From contig DAOVAK010000265.1 of assembly GCA_030671095.1 (NCBI GenBank), positions 1-5,007 on the forward strand: a DNA stretch of 5,007 nt. Direction: 5' to 3'. The notes under the pieces were generated by a model. That model ran no database searches and was not told where the DNA came from. It saw only the letters and a list, made by a program, of their open reading frames with translations. Of this stretch, positions 1 to 5,007 are shown one piece after another. This DNA comes from Deltaproteobacteria bacterium (GTDB taxonomy: Bacteria > Desulfobacterota > DSM-4660 > Desulfatiglandales > HGW-15). The position numbers were made by a program, and so were the translations under genes. How positions within the stretch are numbered: the stretch's first letter is position 1; each line of letters begins with the position of its first letter.

Positions 1-1
1 G

Positions 2-376
2 AAAGTGGTTGAACAACTGAAGGAGAAGGGGATAGAAGTCAGCTTTTTTATTGATCCCGATGCATCTCAGATAGAGACGGCAAAACAGGTTGGGGGGGAT
101 GTGGTTGAGATTCACACGGGGCATTATTCCGAGGCCCGATCTGAGTCAGAGGCCCAGGAACGTTTCATGCGCATCGCCAAAGCCGCGGAAGCCGCTGAGA
201 AGCTGAAACTTGGAATCAGTGCGGGACATGGCCTCAACTACGTCAACATAAAGAGGTTTAGGTCCCTGCCTCAGATTGAGGAATACAGCATCGGACACAG
301 CATCGTGACGCGAGCCATCTTTGTGGGATTTGATCAGGCCGTCAGAGAGATGATCGCCCTGATAAATGATTTCTGA
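2..376 (+). CDS. pdxJ: Pyridoxine 5'-phosphate synthase PdxJ, C-terminal half (5' end outside window)
   Basis: PdxJ condenses 3-amino-2-oxopropyl phosphate with 1-deoxy-D-xylulose 5-phosphate to give pyridoxine 5'-phosphate, the ring-closing step of the DXP-dependent vitamin B6 pathway in the cytosol. The frame is open from the left edge to TGA at 374-376, and about 124 residues of a family usually near 240 are visible, so roughly half is missing. Recognisable family blocks, in order, are FFIDPD (near 44-61), EIHTGHY, AGHGLNY (221-241), IGHSIV and RAIFVG. The histidine of AGHGLNY (227-229) matches the catalytic histidine of the TIM-barrel enzyme, and the IGH block matches a phosphate-binding segment. 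The GTG at position 5 is an internal valine, not a start, because the conserved fold must begin upstream. A run of seven G at 92-98 does not break the frame. Identification is firm; only the N-terminal half is unseen. Confidence 0.95.
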   Translation, partial: KVVEQLKEKGIEVSFFIDPDASQIETAKQVGGDVVEIHTGHYSEARSESEAQERFMRIAKAAEAAEKLKLGISAGHGLNYVNIKRFRSLPQIEEYSIGHSIVTRAIFVGFDQAVREMIALINDF

Positions 377-400
377 TTTCATCAACTTTAGGCATTTTAG
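371..400. repeat. Direct repeat copy 1 (overlaps the pdxJ stop)
   Basis: The 3' 19 bases (382-400, TCAACTTTAGGCATTTTAG) match 596-614 at 18 of 19 positions, and the 5' parts of both copies begin TTCT and resemble each other with small gaps. The copy begins inside the last codons of pdxJ, and the start-to-start distance to copy 2 is 214 bases. Confidence 0.75.
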
Positions 401-413
401 TCCCGCCTGCCAC

Positions 414-462
414 AGCCATTTGTGAGTAACGCCCTTGTCTCCTCGCAACTCACTATTTGGCT
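414..462. repeat. Imperfect inverted repeat (hairpin) downstream of pdxJ
   Basis: AGCCA (414-418) pairs with TGGCT (458-462) and GTGAGT (422-427) pairs with ACTCAC (448-453). The two helices are separated by a small internal loop (TTT against TATT), and the terminal loop is 20 bases (428-447). A further six-base outer pairing is possible between CCTGCC (406-411) and GGCAGG (497-502). No T-run follows, so a rho-independent terminator is not supported. It could be an mRNA 3'-end stabilising structure or part of a dispersed repeat element; the sequence does not decide. Confidence 0.5.
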
Positions 463-468
463 GGGCTT

Positions 469-483
469 TGGTACACTGTACAA
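469..483. other. Small palindrome, possible protein-binding site
   Basis: GTACA-C-TGTAC (471-481) is a perfect 11-base palindrome with a one-base centre. It extends to 15 bases with one mismatched pair (470/482) and one matched pair (469/483). Its size and symmetry would suit a dimeric repressor operator, but no promoter could be placed beside it and short palindromes arise by chance. AAGGAGG follows directly (482-488) without a start codon and open frame behind it. Confidence 0.3.
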
Positions 484-551
484 GGAGGCATTGGCGGGCA
501 GGTCACTTTAGAGATTAGGGGAGTTGCAAACTGATCTATAACTTTACTCCT

Positions 552-591
552 TTTCGTGTTTTCGTTCTTTCGTGTTTTCGTGATTTCTTGA
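552..591. repeat. 8-base-period tandem array (TTTCGTGT-like)
   Basis: Five consecutive 8-base units are visible: TTTCGTGT, TTTCGTTC, TTTCGTGT, TTTCGTGA and TTTCTTGA. The phase never breaks over 40 bases. On the complement it reads as a run of CACGAAAA/CACGAAAG-like units. There are no unique spacers, so it is not a CRISPR array. It contains no open frame of note. Confidence 0.85.
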
Positions 592-614
592 TCTTTCAAC
601 TTTAGGCACTTTAG
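585..614. repeat. Direct repeat copy 2
   Basis: Positions 596-614 (TCAACTTTAGGCACTTTAG) repeat 382-400 with one substitution. This copy bridges the end of the 8-base array and the start of the 10-base array, so all three repeat families are physically fused here. Confidence 0.75.
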
Positions 615-646
615 CTCACTTTAGTTCACTTTAGTTCACTTCCATT
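607..646. repeat. 10-base-period tandem array (CACTTTAGTT-like)
   Basis: Four 10-base units end seven bases before the acpS start: CACTTTAGCT, CACTTTAGTT, CACTTTAGTT and a decayed CACTTCCATT. An isolated TCACTTTAG also occurs at 503-511, and the core CTTTAG appears in both direct-repeat copies. The array occupies the place where the acpS ribosome binding site would normally be. Confidence 0.85.
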
Positions 647-652
647 TGACTA

Positions 653-1045
653 ATGATTTACGGAATCGGCGTCGACCTAGTTAACATAAAGCGTGTAGAG
701 AGGGTTATGGCGAGGTGGGGCGACAGATTTGTAGGTCGCGTATTCACCCCTGAAGAGAAGGAATTCTGTTACAAGCGAGCCTATCCTGCATCAGCCTTTG
801 CCCTCCGTTTTGCAGCCAAAGAGGCCTTTTCCAAGGCCCTTGGCTTTGGAATGCGGAGAGGAATCAGATGGAGGGATATTGAGATCTTCCATCATCCCGG
901 CGGTCAGCCCTATTTGAAACTCCATGGGAGATCCTCTGACATATGCCGGGAGAAAAAGATAACCAGCTTTCATCTAAGTCTCTCAGATGAGGGCGAACAC
1001 GGAATCGCTGTGGTGGTTCTGGAGAAGAGCGATGAGATTGGTTAA
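653..1045 (+). CDS. acpS: Holo-[acyl-carrier-protein] synthase AcpS
   Basis: AcpS transfers 4'-phosphopantetheine from coenzyme A to the conserved serine of apo-acyl carrier protein, activating it for fatty acid synthesis in the cytosol. At 130 residues it is the normal length of this small trimeric family. The N-terminal motif GIGVDLVNIKRVE (residues 4-16) carries the Mg-binding Asp8. The second motif, RFAAKEAFSKALG (52-64), carries Glu57 and Lys61. The C-terminal strand LSLSDEGEHGIAVVVLE (108-124) is typical, with Asp where many relatives have SH. ATG 653 is chosen because an in-frame TGA at 647-649 rules out upstream starts and the VDL motif starts at once. No clear Shine-Dalgarno sequence precedes it; the CACTTTAG array sits there instead. 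Its 3' end overlaps nnr by 14 bases, which suggests coupled translation. Confidence 0.96.
   Translation: MIYGIGVDLVNIKRVERVMARWGDRFVGRVFTPEEKEFCYKRAYPASAFALRFAAKEAFSKALGFGMRRGIRWRDIEIFHHPGGQPYLKLHGRSSDICREKKITSFHLSLSDEGEHGIAVVVLEKSDEIG
1021..1024 (+). promoter_or_regulatory. Ribosome binding site deciding the nnr start
   Basis: GGAG lies seven bases before ATG 1032 and inside the end of acpS. It supports ATG 1032 over the upstream in-frame ATG at 987, which would add 15 residues (MRANTESLWWFWRRA) that do not resemble the family N-terminus. Confidence 0.7.
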
Positions 1046-2636
1046 GGTCTCTGAAATACAGGAGATGGATCGGATCACCATCCAGGAATTGGGCATACCG
1101 GGTGCAGTGCTCATGGAAAATGCCGCCCGTGGTGCCACCAGGGTATTCCTGGAGCATTTTGCTCCCCCGGCCGATTCCCACGTGGTCGTCTTGTGCGGTA
1201 CGGGCAATAACGGGGGAGATGGATACGTGATGGCGAGATATCTCCAGCAGACGGGCGTTAGGGTCACCGTTATCCTTTTATCAAAATTGAACAAAATCTC
1301 CGGAGACGCCTTGATAAACCTGAAGGTCATCAAGCAGATGGGATTGGAGATTCTGGAGGTCCCTGACGCAAAGCGTTGGGGCACGAAGCGTCGTGTGTTA
1401 AGGAACTGTGACTTTATCATAGATGGAATTCTGGGGACTGGACTAAATTCCCCTGTAAAGGGCTTCTATGGCCAGGTCATCAAATATGTCAATTCGTTGG
1501 GCAAGCCAGTGATGGCCATTGACATCCCCTCTGGTCTCAACGCAGACACGGGGCAGATCATGGGGGTCGCCATCAAGGCAGAGCTCACTGCCACCTTCGG
1601 TTTCCCAAAGGTGGGGCACCTGATTTTCCCTGGCGTGGACCTGGTGGGTCGGCTGGTTAGAATTGATATCGGCATACCGGACTCCGTGGCCAATCAGGTA
1701 CCCATGAGCTCCGTGATGACTGATCCGGGTGATCTCAGTCATCTATTTGCCATGGAAGAACAGGACATCCACAAAGGAAATAGGGGACATCTTCTGGTCC
1801 TTTCCGGATCAACGGGCAAGACTGGGGCCGCAACACTTACAGCACTGGGTGCGCTGCGGGCCGGTGCGGGGTTAGTCACTCTGGGTGTGCCCAAGAGCCT
1901 GAATCCCATCCTTGAGGCCAAACTGACAGAGGCGATGACAGAACCCTTGCCAGAGACATCGGATGGGAGTCTATCCCTCAGGGCGGAAAAGGAAATCCGG
2001 GCCCTGATGGATGGGAAAACGGCCTTGGCACTGGGGCCAGGACTGTCCACAAACCCTGAGACCACAAGCCTGATCAGACGTATCGTGGCAGGGAGTCGGT
2101 TACCGATGGTCATTGATGCGGACGGACTCAATGCCCTATCACAGGATCCAACCTCAATATCCACTTGCAGGGAAAGCGCAATACTTACCCCTCATCCTGG
2201 CGAAATGGCCCGGTTGATAGGGATAAAGACCTCAGCCATACAGCATGATCGGATCGGCGCTTCGATCCAGTTTGTGAACAAATACGGATGCCACTTGGTG
2301 TTGAAAGGGGCCCGCACACTGATTGCGCAGCCCGACGGCAAACTATACGTGAATCCCACTGGGAACCCTGCCCTCTCCAGTGGCGGGGCGGGGGATGTCC
2401 TAACTGGCTTGATCGGAGGCTTCCTGGCCAGGGGTTGGCCCATGACAGAGGCGGCCATCGCAGGTGTCTATCTGCACGGAATGGCAGCAGATTACTTGGC
2501 TGAGGATATGGGGCAGGTGGGTGTGCTGGCTGGTGAACTCCTAGATGTTCTACCCGAGCTCATGTTATCACTCTCCCGAGAAGAATGGCCCTTGGAGAGT
2601 CCGCCCCCATATGCAGACTTCTATTATCCTCTATAA
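1032..2636 (+). CDS. nnr: Bifunctional NAD(P)H-hydrate epimerase / ADP-dependent NAD(P)H-hydrate dehydratase
   Basis: This metabolite-repair enzyme restores hydrated NADH/NADPH. The N-terminal YjeF domain (NnrE, about residues 1-220) interconverts R and S hydrates, and the C-terminal ribokinase-like domain (NnrD, about 235-515) dehydrates the S form using ADP. The protein is 534 residues from ATG 1032, a normal length for the fused form. NnrE motifs: GTGNNGGDG (56-64), IDGILGTG (130-137, with conserved Asp131) and DIPSGLNADTG (164-174). NnrD motifs: KGNRGHLLVLSGS (248-260), GPGL (335-338), DADGLNAL (362-369), TPHPGE (386-391) and NPALSSGGAGDVLTG (445-459), where Asp455 is the expected catalytic base. 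Both active sites look intact. A proline- and tyrosine-containing tail of about 20 residues (from 515) extends past the usual end. The start overlaps acpS by 14 bases. Confidence 0.95.
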   Translation: MRLVKVSEIQEMDRITIQELGIPGAVLMENAARGATRVFLEHFAPPADSHVVVLCGTGNNGGDGYVMARYLQQTGVRVTVILLSKLNKISGDALINLKVIKQMGLEILEVPDAKRWGTKRRVLRNCDFIIDGILGTGLNSPVKGFYGQVIKYVNSLGKPVMAIDIPSGLNADTGQIMGVAIKAELTATFGFPKVGHLIFPGVDLVGRLVRIDIGIPDSVANQVPMSSVMTDPGDLSHLFAMEEQDIHKGNRGHLLVLSGSTGKTGAATLTALGALRAGAGLVTLGVPKSLNPILEAKLTEAMTEPLPETSDGSLSLRAEKEIRALMDGKTALALGPGLSTNPETTSLIRRIVAGSRLPMVIDADGLNALSQDPTSISTCRESAILTPHPGEMARLIGIKTSAIQHDRIGASIQFVNKYGCHLVLKGARTLIAQPDGKLYVNPTGNPALSSGGAGDVLTGLIGGFLARGWPMTEAAIAGVYLHGMAADYLAEDMGQVGVLAGELLDVLPELMLSLSREEWPLESPPPYADFYYPL

Positions 2637-2723
2637 GTCGTGTACGTATCCCCCGGTTATTGCTGCACAGAGCAGTTACTTTCTCTGTCTGTTGCGCGAC
2701 TGGGGCTTAAAGATCATCTCTAA

Positions 2724-3227
2724 GTGGGAGATACCGGAATTTCGGAAAAACAGATTACATACATAACCACCTCTGATGAGGAGACGATCAGGCTTGGTCA
2801 AAGACTTGGCAATCTTTTGTCAGAGGGGGATGTGGTCGCATTGGTGGGGGAGTTGGGGAGTGGCAAGACATGGTTTACCAAGGGGCTTGCACTTGGTCTA
2901 GGAGTAAGTCCGGATAATATTGTAACCAGCCCCTCTTTTACCCTCGTTAATGAATATAAAGGCAGATATACCTTTTACCACATGGATTTCTACCGCTTGG
3001 AGAATCTCCCAGAAGTCTTATCAGCAGGCCTGGAAGAATATCTCCACAACAGTGGGGTTGTGGTTCTTGAGTGGGCAGATCGGTGGCCAGAGATCCTGCC
3101 GGATAAGAGGGTCATGGTCAAATTCCTAATCATTGACGATCGCCGCCGAGAAATAACGTTCTCTGCTCACCATCAAAGGGCTGTCGAAATATTGGAGGGG
3201 TTCGAACAGGAGAAGGGAAAGGATTAA
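2724..3227 (+). CDS. tsaE: tRNA threonylcarbamoyladenosine biosynthesis ATPase TsaE
   Basis: TsaE (YjeE family) is the small P-loop ATPase that works with TsaB and TsaD to form t6A at position 37 of ANN-decoding tRNAs in the cytosol. The 167-residue product carries Walker A GELGSGKT (42-49), the family block [10 protein letters not shown] (69-78), HMDFYRL (86-92) with its conserved His and Asp, and the terminal signature EWADR (116-120), all in the expected order. Start choice: GTG 2724 is the first possible start after an in-frame TAA at 2721-2723, but no good Shine-Dalgarno sequence precedes it, so the exact N-terminus is uncertain by a few residues. The 87 bases between nnr and this gene hold no obvious gene, promoter or terminator. 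Two bases separate its stop from the lysC start. tsaB and tsaD are not in the window. Confidence 0.94.
   Translation: MGDTGISEKQITYITTSDEETIRLGQRLGNLLSEGDVVALVGELGSGKTWFTKGLALGLGVSPDNIVTSPSFTLVNEYKGRYTFYHMDFYRLENLPEVLSAGLEEYLHNSGVVVLEWADRWPEILPDKRVMVKFLIIDDRRREITFSAHHQRAVEILEGFEQEKGKD
3218..3223 (+). promoter_or_regulatory. Ribosome binding site of lysC
   Basis: AAAGGA sits six bases before ATG 3230 in the purine-rich last codons of tsaE. This placement favours translational coupling of tsaE and lysC. Confidence 0.65.
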
Positions 3228-3229
3228 GT

Positions 3230-4453
3230 ATGTCACTCATCGTCCAAAAATATGGGGGCACCTCTGTTGGCAGCATCGAAAAAATAAGAGATGTGGCAGA
3301 GAGGGTCCTCGAGTACTACAAAGAGGGCAACCAGATGGTGGTCGTTTTGTCAGCCATGGCCGGACAAACGGACGGATTGATCCAATTGGCCCACGAAGTG
3401 GCAAAGGATCCTGACTCCAGAGAGCTGGATGTACTCATGTCCACTGGCGAGCAGGTGAGCGTGGCGCTCTTTGCCATCACCCTACAATCCATGGGTTTCG
3501 ACGCCCGATCGCTCCTCGGTTTTCAGGTGGGCATTCACACGGATCAACTCTACGGAAAGGCCAAGATCCATGAAATAGACACCAGCCGTATTATGAAAGA
3601 GCTAGACCAGAATAGAATCCTGGCTGTAGCCGGGTTTCAAGGACTGGATGACGAAGGGAACATAACCACTTTAGGTCGGGGCGGCTCTGATACCACAGCC
3701 GTTGCCTTGGCTGCTGCGCTAAAGGCGGATGTATGCGAAATCTTTACCGATGTGGACGGCGTTTATACAACAGATCCTAACATCTGCCCCAAAGCCAAAA
3801 AAATGGCCTTCATCTCCTACGAAGAGATGTTAGAGATGGCCAGCATGGGTGCAAAGGTGTTAGAAATCAGATCCGTTGAATTCGCCAAGAAGTTCAATGT
3901 GCCAATCCACGTGAGATCAACCTTTACAAAGGAGAAGGGGACCATGGTAGTGGGTGAGACAAAGGATATGGAAAAGGTTATGGTGTCCGGCGTCGCATAC
4001 AGTAAAAACGAAGCCAGAATCACCATAAGAAGGGTTCCTGACACGCCGGGAATTGCCGCACAAATATTTGGACCCATCTCTAAATCTGGTATTGTCGTAG
4101 ACATGATTATTCAAAATACCAGCGAAGACGGCATAACAGATTTGACCTTTACAGTGCCCAAACCAGAATTCTACAAGACCATGAAGCTGGTCAGTAATGT
4201 GGCCCAAGAGATAGGGGCGGAAAGGGTCCTTGGTGATGAGGATATCGCCAAGGTCTCCATCGTGGGCGTGGGCATGAGGATCCATGCTGGCGTTGCACTA
4301 AAGATGTTTGAGACCCTGGCCAAGGAAAATATCAACATCATGATGATAAGTACCTCCGAAATAAAGGTATCTTGCGTTATAGAGGAAAAATATACAGAAT
4401 TGGCCGTTCGGGTGTTGCATAAGGCCTTTGGTCTGGATAGTGATGAATCCTAG
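3230..4453 (+). CDS. lysC: Aspartate kinase LysC (kinase domain plus two ACT domains)
   Basis: LysC phosphorylates L-aspartate to 4-phospho-L-aspartate, the committed step toward lysine, threonine, methionine and (in many bacteria) diaminopimelate for the cell wall. It is 407 residues, the usual length of the monofunctional alpha/beta-type enzyme. Kinase-domain motifs: KYGGTSVG (7-14), [10 protein letters not shown] (41-50), [10 protein letters not shown] (71-80), [16 protein letters not shown] (147-162) and [13 protein letters not shown] (172-184). The regulatory part holds ACT1 (about 262-335, with [13 protein letters not shown] and [11 protein letters not shown]) and ACT2 (about 340-405, with [20 protein letters not shown] and [11 protein letters not shown]). 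The ACT pair predicts allosteric feedback by lysine and/or threonine; which effector applies cannot be read here. There is no homoserine dehydrogenase fusion. An internal start at codon 239 may yield a separate regulatory subunit. The comEA-like gene begins inside its last codons. Confidence 0.97.
   Translation: MSLIVQKYGGTSVGSIEKIRDVAERVLEYYKEGNQMVVVLSAMAGQTDGLIQLAHEVAKDPDSRELDVLMSTGEQVSVALFAITLQSMGFDARSLLGFQVGIHTDQLYGKAKIHEIDTSRIMKELDQNRILAVAGFQGLDDEGNITTLGRGGSDTTAVALAAALKADVCEIFTDVDGVYTTDPNICPKAKKMAFISYEEMLEMASMGAKVLEIRSVEFAKKFNVPIHVRSTFTKEKGTMVVGETKDMEKVMVSGVAYSKNEARITIRRVPDTPGIAAQIFGPISKSGIVVDMIIQNTSEDGITDLTFTVPKPEFYKTMKLVSNVAQEIGAERVLGDEDIAKVSIVGVGMRIHAGVALKMFETLAKENINIMMISTSEIKVSCVIEEKYTELAVRVLHKAFGLDSDES
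3928..3946 (+). promoter_or_regulatory. Candidate internal ribosome binding site and start for a LysC beta subunit
   Basis: AAAGGAGAAGGGG (3928-3940) is followed after three bases by ATG 3944, which is in frame as Met239 of LysC. Initiation here would give a 169-residue product carrying only the two ACT domains. In Bacillus subtilis and Corynebacterium, lysC is known to make such a beta subunit from an internal start at nearly the same place (Met246 and Met250, from memory). The purine tract also encodes KEKG, so coding constraint could explain it. No transcript or protein evidence is available. Confidence 0.5.
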
Positions 4454-5007
4454 GATCAACCATAGGACAACCGGGTACCTGCTTCTGCTCCTCACCCTTT
4501 TATTTTTCCATTTCCTGAAATCTGCCCTCATGCCTTCAATGCCTTCAGGGTCTGCGGATGAGGGTCAACTATTCATTCAGGTTGAAGGAGACGTAAAATC
4601 CCCTGCTGTTTACGCCTTCAACACGCCGCCCAATCTCGGACAGTTAATAGATAGGGCGGGAGGACTCAGTCATGATAGGGCCCTCCCAAAGCAGTTCGAA
4701 GATCTTGCCTTTTCCTCCGGTATGAAGGTGGCAATCCATCTCCGGGAAGAAGAATCCCTTCTGCATCAAAGTGAAGCTCCGCGCGCCCGAGCCTCGCGCC
4801 CCGGCGCAGCCTCCCGCGGAGCCCGGGTGGCGAAGGCCGGTGAAATGTCCGCCTTTTATAAAACCACCCTCGGCATACCTATCTATTTGAATAGTGAGTC
4901 GGAAATGGGACTGACAGCAATTCCCGGAATCGGTCTTGGGTTGGCAAAAGCCATTGTGGAAGAGAGGACCAAACGGGGAGGCTTCGAAAGTCTTGACGAA
5001 CTGCTCT
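4443..5007 (+). CDS. ComEA-like membrane-anchored SLBB + helix-hairpin-helix protein (3' end outside window)
   Basis: The frame is open from ATG 4443 to the right edge (188 codons). Residues 4-8 (RINHR) are basic and 11-29 are strongly hydrophobic ([15 protein letters not shown]), which fits an N-terminal membrane anchor or signal peptide. Residues 43-100 resemble an SLBB domain ([15 protein letters not shown], then [11 protein letters not shown]). A low-complexity Ala/Arg/Pro-rich linker follows (about 111-133). Residues 148-188 match the ComEA DNA-binding HhH repeat ([38 protein letters not shown]). ComEA proteins bind incoming double-stranded DNA outside the inner membrane during natural transformation, but related HhH proteins are widespread and not all serve competence. 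The start overlaps lysC by 11 bases; no strong Shine-Dalgarno sequence is seen, so translation may be coupled. An in-frame GTG directly precedes the ATG as an alternative start. Confidence 0.85.
   Translation, partial: MNPRINHRTTGYLLLLLTLLFFHFLKSALMPSMPSGSADEGQLFIQVEGDVKSPAVYAFNTPPNLGQLIDRAGGLSHDRALPKQFEDLAFSSGMKVAIHLREEESLLHQSEAPRARASRPGAASRGARVAKAGEMSAFYKTTLGIPIYLNSESEMGLTAIPGIGLGLAKAIVEERTKRGGFESLDELL
4776..4822. repeat. GC-rich palindromic segment inside the comEA-like gene
   Basis: Perfect 8-base arms GCTCCGCG (4776-4783) and CGCGGAGC (4815-4822) enclose a second small inverted repeat, GCGCC-CC-GGCGC (4796-4807). From 4776 to 4830 only 7 of 55 bases are A or T, far from the surrounding composition. 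The segment is read in frame and encodes the Ala/Arg/Pro/Gly/Ser-rich linker between the SLBB and HhH domains. Confidence 0.65.

Larger units (their letters stand above)
377..652. other. Non-coding interval between pdxJ and acpS, rich in short repeats
   Basis: No convincing gene lies in these 276 bases on either strand; the minus-strand ORF reaching in from pdxJ (146-448) looks like a shadow. The interval contains a hairpin-forming inverted repeat, a small palindrome, two copies of a longer direct repeat and two short-period tandem arrays, each listed separately. I could not find a convincing sigma-70 promoter: TTGCAA at 524-529 and TATAAC at 537-542 are too close together to form a pair. No hairpin followed by a T-run, as in a standard intrinsic terminator, was found either. 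A promoter for acpS and downstream genes may still lie here, since this is by far the largest gap in the window. Confidence 0.7.

Noticed and set aside
5..7. GTG as the start codon of the first gene
   Set aside because: The frame is open to the left edge and the PdxJ fold requires about half of the protein upstream.
146..448. Minus-strand ORF across pdxJ and the following gap
   Set aside because: It is antisense to clear PdxJ coding sequence, its product has no recognisable domain, and there is no ribosome binding site of note; it is a shadow frame. The other minus-strand ORFs opposite acpS, nnr and lysC are rejected for the same reason.
414..462. Intrinsic terminator of pdxJ
   Set aside because: The stem is interrupted, the loop is 20 bases and no T-run follows.
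482..488. AAGGAGG as a ribosome binding site for a small gene
   Set aside because: No ATG, GTG or TTG with a meaningful open frame follows at a suitable distance.
524..542. Sigma-70 promoter from TTGCAA and TATAAC
   Set aside because: The spacing between the two boxes is only seven bases, well short of the 16-18 needed.
552..646. CRISPR array
   Set aside because: The units are 8 or 10 bases long with no unique spacers and there are no cas genes nearby.
987..1031. Upstream ATG at 987 as the start of nnr
   Set aside because: The extra 15 residues lie entirely inside acpS in another frame and do not resemble the family. ATG 1032 has a well-placed GGAG and begins the conserved MRLVKVSEIQEMD segment.
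2545..2766. Plus-strand 73-codon ORF across the nnr-tsaE junction
   Set aside because: It overlaps the ends of both real genes in another frame, and its product shows no recognisable motif.

Overview
The window is a chromosomal housekeeping stretch from a bacterium of moderate GC content (roughly half). All genes lie on the + strand. The order pdxJ - acpS - nnr (fused NAD(P)HX epimerase/dehydratase) - tsaE - lysC is one I associate with Desulfobacterota (the former Deltaproteobacteria). That assignment is an inference from gene order and protein style, not from any search. No transposase, phage gene, CRISPR array, tRNA or rRNA is visible.

Layout. Positions 2-376 hold the C-terminal half of pyridoxine 5'-phosphate synthase (PdxJ), cut by the left edge. 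Positions 377-652 are a non-coding interval full of short repeats: an imperfect hairpin (414-462), an 11-base palindrome (471-481), two copies of a 30-base direct repeat (371-400, 585-614), an 8-base-period array (552-591) and a 10-base-period array (607-646). Next come acpS (653-1045) and, overlapping it by 14 bases, nnr (1032-2636). After an 87-base gap come tsaE (2724-3227), lysC two bases later (3230-4453), and a partial, membrane-anchored SLBB + helix-hairpin-helix protein of ComEA type. This last gene overlaps the end of lysC by 11 bases (4443) and runs off the right edge.

The products serve different central tasks: vitamin B6 synthesis (PdxJ), activation of acyl carrier protein (AcpS), repair of hydrated NAD(P)H (Nnr), t6A tRNA modification (TsaE) and entry to the Lys/Thr/Met pathway (LysC). 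The tight spacing from acpS to nnr and from tsaE to the comEA-like gene suggests co-transcription and translational coupling, not a dedicated system.

I see no undescribed multi-gene system. The points most worth checking are the repeat-packed pdxJ-acpS interval, a likely internal translation start in lysC that would yield a separate regulatory (beta) subunit, and a very GC-rich, palindrome-bounded in-frame segment in the linker of the comEA-like gene.
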